Source: Bacteroidota bacterium (GTDB lineage Bacteria; Bacteroidota; Bacteroidia; Cytophagales; Hymenobacteraceae). Taken from it: 9,467 bases of DNA. The stretch covers positions 1 through 9,467 of the forward strand of contig JAFADQ010000040.1 in assembly GCA_023424725.1 (NCBI GenBank), in the 5' to 3' direction. This document shows positions 5,658 through 9,467 of the stretch, in pieces (position 1 is the first letter of the stretch; each line of letters begins with the position of its first letter). The position numbers and the translations under genes were made by a program. The notes under the pieces were generated by a model. It did no database searches and was not told where the DNA came from. It worked only from the letters and a program-made list of their open reading frames with translations.

Positions 5658-7802
5658 ATGCTTCGTCATTTCCGGATTCTTTGCCTCTCTCTTATCGCCA
5701 CGAGCGCGGTAGCCCAAAACAAGCTGTTAACTTTTGATGACATCACCATAAACCCCAACGTGTACCCGCAAAACCTGCGGCAGCTAAGCTGGGTGCCCGC
5801 TTCGGATAAGTTTACGCACGTTGTAAAAGTAAAAGGCACCGATTACCTGGTGCGCGGCGAAGCAGGCAAAACTGCTACAGATACCGTTGCCGCGCTGCCG
5901 GTAATTTCTACGGCGGTGCAGGCTGCCGGAGGAAAGGAAATGAAAGGCCTTCCGCAAATAACCTGGGACACGCCAACCGCATTCCATTTTACGCACCAAA
6001 GCGCGGTGTACCAGTACGATATCAGCAAAAAAACCGCCGAGCGCCTGGTTAATTACGACGAGGCCGCGCAACATACCGATCTGGAGCCGAAGACTTTTGC
6101 AGTTGCTTTCACCAAAGACAATAACCTGTTTGTGGCCCGCAAAGGCGGCGAAACCCTGCAGGTAACCAACGATACCGACAAAGGAATCGTGAACGGGCAG
6201 GCGGCGCACCGCTCGGAGTTTGGTATTACCAAAGGCACGTTCTGGTCGCCTACGGGAGCGGCGCTGGCTTTTTACCGGCAAGACGAAACCATGGTAACCG
6301 ATTACCCGCTGGTAGACGTAAATGAAACCCCCGCAGCCCTTAACAACATAAAATACCCGATGGCAGGCGGCAAAAGCCACCACGTAACCGTTGGCCTGTA
6401 CAAAACCTGGAACAAAACCACCACTTACCTAAAAACCGGCGAGCCGGCCGAGCAATACCTTACCAACATTACCTGGAGCCCCGACGAGAAATTCGTTTTC
6501 GTGGCCGTTGTAAACCGCGGCCAGAACGAAATGAACCTTAACATGTACGAGGCCACCACGGGCAATTTTATCCGCACAATTCTTAACGAGAAAAACGATA
6601 AGTGGATTGAGCCAGAGCACGGCCCTATTTTTATTCCGGGCAATAACGAAGAGTTTTTGTGGTTTAGCAAGCGCGATGGTTTTCAGCATTTGTACCGTTA
6701 CAACATTAGCGGCAAAATGCTGGGCCAGGTTACCAAAGGCAATTACGATATCACCAGTTTTGTAGAATTTGCGCCAAAAGGCAACCGCGCCATTGTTATG
6801 GCCGCCGCGCCCACGCCAATAGAGCGCCACGCGTTTATCATCGATTATAAAAAAAATACGCAAACCCAGGTTACCAAAGATGCCGGCACGCACGCAGTTG
6901 TGCAAAGCCCTACCGGAAATTACCTGCTCGATTCGTACACCAGCCTTACCGTGCCGCGCAAAGTGCAGCTGCTGGATATGACAGGCAAAACCATTAGCAC
7001 GCTGCATACCGCCGCCGACCCGATGAAAGACTACAAACTGGGCGAAGTTTCTGTTTTTACCATTAAAGCCGAAGACGGAACCGATTTGTATTGCCGTTTA
7101 ATAAAGCCTGTTGATTTCGACGCGAAGAAAAAGTATAAAACCGTGGTGTACGTGTATGGCGGGCCGCATGTGCAGCTTATCACCAATTCGTACCAGGCCG
7201 GCGCCGACCGCTGGTCGCAGCTGATGGCGCAAAAAGGCTACGTAATTTTTACGGTAGATAATCGTGGCTCGGGCAACCGCGGCCTTAAATTCGAGCAGGC
7301 TATACACAGGCAATTAGGCACCGCAGAGCTCGCCGACCAGCTAAAAGGAGCTGAGTGGCTAAAAAAACAACCGTATGTAGACGCTAACAGAATGGGAATA
7401 TACGGCTGGAGCTTCGGCGGATTTATGACTACCAGCATGATGCTGCGCCACCCCAACGAGTTTAAAGCAGGCGTGGCCGGCGGGCCGGTAATAGACTGGA
7501 AGTACTACGAAATAATGTACACCGAGCGCTATATGGATACCCCGCAGGAAAACCCCGAAGGCTACGAAAAAGCCAGCCTGCTTAACAAGATAGACCAACT
7601 AAAGGGCCGCCTGCTGCTTATTCATGGCACTGTCGACGATGTGGTAGTGTGGCAGCACAGCCTGGCCCTGGTAAAAAAAGCGGTAGATAATGGCGTTCTG
7701 CTCGATTATTTCGTATACCCCGGGCACCCGCACAATGTACGGGGCAAAGACCGGGCGCATTTAATGAAGAAGATAACCCAGTATTTCGAGGACTTTTTAT
7801 AG
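5658..7802 (+). CDS. Exported S9-family prolyl dipeptidyl peptidase (DPP IV-like)
   Basis: The 714-residue protein has a signal peptide at 1-19 (ATSAVA before Gln20), so it acts in the periplasm or outside. Residues about 40-430 form the DPPIV N-terminal beta-propeller with repeated TWSP/FWSP blade motifs; the C-terminal alpha/beta-hydrolase domain covers about 480-714. The triad is visible: GWSFGG with Ser585, HGTVDD with Asp660, and PGHPHNV with His692. Tyr500 in VYGGPH corresponds to the oxyanion tyrosine. The propeller motif HRSEFG (184-189) provides Glu187, the likely anchor for the peptide amino terminus. The family removes X-Pro or X-Ala dipeptides from peptide N termini, usually for peptide nutrition. 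Only one Glu is seen where classical DPP IV has Glu-Glu, so exact specificity is inferred. The length is typical and the frame intact. It is probably a single-gene unit. Confidence 0.93.
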   Translation: MLRHFRILCLSLIATSAVAQNKLLTFDDITINPNVYPQNLRQLSWVPASDKFTHVVKVKGTDYLVRGEAGKTATDTVAALPVISTAVQAAGGKEMKGLPQITWDTPTAFHFTHQSAVYQYDISKKTAERLVNYDEAAQHTDLEPKTFAVAFTKDNNLFVARKGGETLQVTNDTDKGIVNGQAAHRSEFGITKGTFWSPTGAALAFYRQDETMVTDYPLVDVNETPAALNNIKYPMAGGKSHHVTVGLYKTWNKTTTYLKTGEPAEQYLTNITWSPDEKFVFVAVVNRGQNEMNLNMYEATTGNFIRTILNEKNDKWIEPEHGPIFIPGNNEEFLWFSKRDGFQHLYRYNISGKMLGQVTKGNYDITSFVEFAPKGNRAIVMAAAPTPIERHAFIIDYKKNTQTQVTKDAGTHAVVQSPTGNYLLDSYTSLTVPRKVQLLDMTGKTISTLHTAADPMKDYKLGEVSVFTIKAEDGTDLYCRLIKPVDFDAKKKYKTVVYVYGGPHVQLITNSYQAGADRWSQLMAQKGYVIFTVDNRGSGNRGLKFEQAIHRQLGTAELADQLKGAEWLKKQPYVDANRMGIYGWSFGGFMTTSMMLRHPNEFKAGVAGGPVIDWKYYEIMYTERYMDTPQENPEGYEKASLLNKIDQLKGRLLLIHGTVDDVVVWQHSLALVKKAVDNGVLLDYFVYPGHPHNVRGKDRAHLMKKITQYFEDFL

Positions 7803-7815
7803 TTTATCGCTAAAG

Positions 7816-7848
7816 TTGCCGGAGTGTGCTGCCCTTATCGTAATTTCG
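7816..7848 (+). promoter_or_regulatory. Possible Bacteroidota-type promoter for the TerC-family gene
   Basis: TTG at 7816-7818 and TAATTTCG at 7841-7848 resemble the -33 TTG and -7 TAnnTTTG elements of Bacteroidota promoters, with one mismatch in the -7 box and a 22-bp spacer, at the long end of what is expected. It would give a leader of roughly 40-45 nt before the ATG at 7899. It is a pattern match only. Confidence 0.3.
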
Positions 7849-7898
7849 GGTAAAATTGGGAGCTAATCCGGCTCATAACAACCTCTTACCATAACTGA

Positions 7899-8867
7899 AT
7901 GGATTTTTTGGATAGCTCGGTTTTCAAATGGGTGGCCTTTAATGTCTTCATCCTGGCGATGCTGGCGCTCGATTTGGGGGTTTTTAACCGCAGGGCAACC
8001 GCACTGAGCATAAAGCAGGCCCTTTGGTGGAGCGCTTTCTGGATCGGGCTGTCGCTGCTGTTTAACGTGGGCATCTATTTCTGGATGGGGCCGCAAATGG
8101 CCGGCGAGTTCTTTGCGGGCTATATCGTAGAGAAATCGTTAAGTGTCGATAATCTTTTTGTTATAGCTCTTATCTTCTCCTATTTCCAGGTGCCGGCCAT
8201 TTACCAGCATAAGGTTCTTTTCTGGGGAATTATTGGCGCCCTGGCCATGCGCGCTATCTTTATTGTGGGCGGTTTGGCGCTGCTTTCTAAATTCGACTGG
8301 ATTTTTTACCTCTTCGGCGCGCTGCTTATTTACTCCGGTATCAAGATTGTGTATACCGACGAAGACGAAGAGATAGACCCCGATAAAAACATCTTTATCC
8401 GCACGTTTAAGCGGTTTATGCCGGTTACGCCCTCGTACCACGAAGGCAATTTCTTTGTGAAAATAAACGGCCGCACCTTTGCCACGCCGCTCTTTATCGC
8501 GCTGATGTTCGTAGAGATAACCGACCTGGTTTTCGCGGTAGATTCTATTCCGGCTATTCTGGCTATCTCGCAGGAAACCTTTATCGTGTACTCGTCTAAT
8601 GCTTTCGCTATTCTGGGTTTACGATCTTTGTACTTTGCCCTGGCCGGTATTATTCAGCTATTTGAGTACTTAAAGTATGGCCTGGCCATAGTGCTGGTGT
8701 TTATTGGTATAAAACTGCTCATACATCACTGGTTTATTATTCCAACGCCTTACGCGCTTGGTTTTATCGTGGCCGCGCTGGGAATTTCTATGCTGCTATC
8801 GGTACTGAAAGCCCGCAAAAACAAACTCACCGAAGAGCCCGAAGAAGAAAATTTGCTGGGCGAGTAG
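7899..8867 (+). CDS. TerC/Alx-family integral membrane protein
   Basis: The 322-residue protein has about nine hydrophobic segments (among them 11-28, 43-63, 85-98, 106-129, 133-151, 197-221, 231-252, 258-275, 284-303). Family signature regions are present: VEKSLSVDNLFV at 77-88 with Glu78 and Asp84, and FVEITDLVFAVDSIPAI at 204-220 with Glu206, Asp209 and Asp215. These acidic residues in membrane segments are thought to bind metal. The family includes E. coli Alx and TerC, linked to manganese export and tellurite resistance; for standalone copies like this one, manganese or other divalent metal efflux is the better guess. No ter-operon neighbours and no recognisable manganese riboswitch lie in the 96-bp upstream gap. 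The C-terminal tail is charged and Glu-rich (310-322). The start is the first ATG, without a Shine-Dalgarno sequence. Confidence 0.92.
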   Translation: MDFLDSSVFKWVAFNVFILAMLALDLGVFNRRATALSIKQALWWSAFWIGLSLLFNVGIYFWMGPQMAGEFFAGYIVEKSLSVDNLFVIALIFSYFQVPAIYQHKVLFWGIIGALAMRAIFIVGGLALLSKFDWIFYLFGALLIYSGIKIVYTDEDEEIDPDKNIFIRTFKRFMPVTPSYHEGNFFVKINGRTFATPLFIALMFVEITDLVFAVDSIPAILAISQETFIVYSSNAFAILGLRSLYFALAGIIQLFEYLKYGLAIVLVFIGIKLLIHHWFIIPTPYALGFIVAALGISMLLSVLKARKNKLTEEPEEENLLGE

Positions 8868-8950
8868 GGGCACCCTGTTCCCACCCCACGCTGTCATCCT
8901 GAGCGATAGCGAAGGACCTAGTCTAAAAGAACGACTACCGTTAGCCACTA

Positions 8951-8978
8951 TGTCATTGCGAGGCACGAAGCAATCTCC
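8951..8978 (+). repeat. TGTCATTGCGAGGCACGAAG-type dispersed repeat, single arm
   Basis: TGTCATTGCGAGGCACGAAG followed by CAATCTCC is a repeat type seen between genes in many bacteria, usually as half of a hairpin. The matching opposite arm is not complete here; only AGATTGCC at 9005-9012 could pair with its end. It appears to be a decayed copy inside the larger element. Confidence 0.6.
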
Positions 8979-9069
8979 TTTTTGAACACGATTAAAAGAT
9001 GGAAAGATTGCCAGGATTTTTTACCGGATTTTAGTCTGTAGCGCATGGCTTTTTGATGCCCGCAGGATT

Positions 9070-9161
9070 GTCTGAACTCTGATTTTTGTGATTTAAATGA
9101 TAAATATGAGATTTGAGAAATCAAAGTCCATCACAAAAATCAAACGAATCACAGTTCAAAC
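9070..9161. repeat. Inner inverted repeat with 9-bp asymmetry
   Basis: GTCTGAACTCTGATTTTTGTGAT (9070-9092) pairs with the complement of 9130-9161, but the right arm contains about 9 extra bases (around CAAACGAAT), so the left copy looks shortened by one direct-repeat unit. The central part has a small GATTT-GAG-AAATC hairpin (9110-9122). It is noncoding and AT-rich. Confidence 0.65.
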
Positions 9162-9336
9162 AAAAGATTCAGGCCTCGAAATAACAAGGTCGTGAACGCC
9201 TGCGGATCTTATAGACAAGTTCCTTCGCTATCGCTCAGGATGACAGCGCTGGGTAGAGGCACGGAGATTTTTATCTAACTAATCTTAAAAATCCCATAAT
9301 CCAAATTCAAACAAACCCTGCAAACCAACCCACCCA

Positions 9337-9467
9337 ATGAAGCTGCAGCGCCCGTTTTATGCCCGGCCAGAGCCAGATGTAATTGCCAGAGAGCTGCTGG
9401 GGAAGCACCTTTTTACCCACATAAACGGCGTGCGCACAGGCGGCATTATTACCGAAACCGAGGCCTA
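9337..9467 (+). CDS. 3-methyladenine DNA glycosylase (AAG/MPG family), 5' part only
   Basis: The 43 complete codons begin MKLQRPFYARPEPDVIAREL and continue LLGKHLF...GGIITETEA, with the next codon (TA-, probably Tyr) cut by the window edge. The pattern of FY, VIARELLGK and GxIxETEAY is that of the AAG/MPG family, which removes 3-methyladenine, hypoxanthine and other alkylated or deaminated purines from DNA in base excision repair. Glu40 in ETEA aligns with the catalytic glutamate (Glu125 of human AAG). The family is about 190-210 residues in bacteria, so roughly three quarters lie outside. The start is the ATG at 9337; the upstream bases (CCAACCCACCCA) show no Shine-Dalgarno sequence. The repeat element ends about 90 bp upstream. 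Confidence 0.9.
   Translation, partial: MKLQRPFYARPEPDVIARELLGKHLFTHINGVRTGGIITETEA

Larger units (their letters stand above)
8889..9248. repeat. 360-bp nested repeat element with 31-bp terminal inverted repeats
   Basis: The left end 8889-8919 (CGCTGTCATCCTGAGCGATA...) and right end 9218-9248 (...TATCGCTCAGGATGACAGCG) are reverse complements over 31 bp with one mismatch. The interior holds a TGTCATTGCGAGGC-type repeat (8951-8978), an AAAGATTGCCAGGATTTTTT segment (about 9003-9022) and a further inverted repeat (9070-9161). No coding sequence or transposase is visible in 8868-9336. It is either a repeat array flanked by two opposed copies of one dispersed repeat, or a composite miniature element. 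Confidence 0.7.

Noticed and set aside
5784..6383. 199-residue reverse frame inside the peptidase gene
   Set aside because: Antisense shadow of the beta-propeller coding region.
7803..7898. Manganese riboswitch or terminator upstream of the TerC-family gene
   Set aside because: Only a 6-bp GCCGGA/TCCGGC pairing 43 bp apart is visible; no riboswitch core and no stem followed by a T-tract.
7899..8867. Tellurite-resistance operon
   Set aside because: Only a TerC/Alx-type protein is present, with no terB/terD/terE-like genes around it.

Overview
The window looks like chromosome from a member of the Bacteroidota, most likely a Cytophagales/Hymenobacteraceae-type organism. This is inferred from the gene families (Bacteroidota-style SGNH hydrolase, S9 dipeptidyl peptidase, GyrI-like protein ending in an NDPx-EEEIWIPVK motif), from starts without a clear Shine-Dalgarno sequence, and from intergenic repeats of types familiar in that phylum. 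No taxonomic search could be run.

Layout, left to right. 1-299: no gene; an 8-bp tandem repeat and a 156-bp palindromic element with perfect 23-bp ends. 300-1874 (-): membrane-anchored SGNH/GDSL hydrolase. 1875-2029: short divergent intergenic region. 2030-2950 (+): AT-rich gene for an exported protein of unknown function. 2951-3397 (+): GyrI-like ligand-binding protein, starting at GTG directly after the previous stop in the same frame, and cut short by an in-frame TAG before its conserved C-terminal strand. 3437-3742: hairpins and repeats between convergent genes. 3743-4825 (-): cytoplasmic PAS histidine kinase. 4826-5657: about 830 bp of degenerate direct and inverted repeats. 5658-7802 (+): exported S9-family dipeptidyl peptidase (DPP IV-like). 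7899-8867 (+): TerC/Alx-family membrane protein. 8868-9336: nested inverted-repeat element. 9337-end (+): start of a 3-methyladenine DNA glycosylase, cut by the window edge.

The genes do not form an evident pathway or operon. They are mostly single-gene units of housekeeping or envelope type, separated by repeat-rich gaps. I see no defence system, CRISPR array, transposase, phage module or biosynthetic cluster. The points most worth a second look are the damaged GyrI-like gene and its junction with the compositionally odd upstream gene, the number of different palindromic repeat families packed into the gaps, and the nested repeat elements at 138-293 and 8889-9248.
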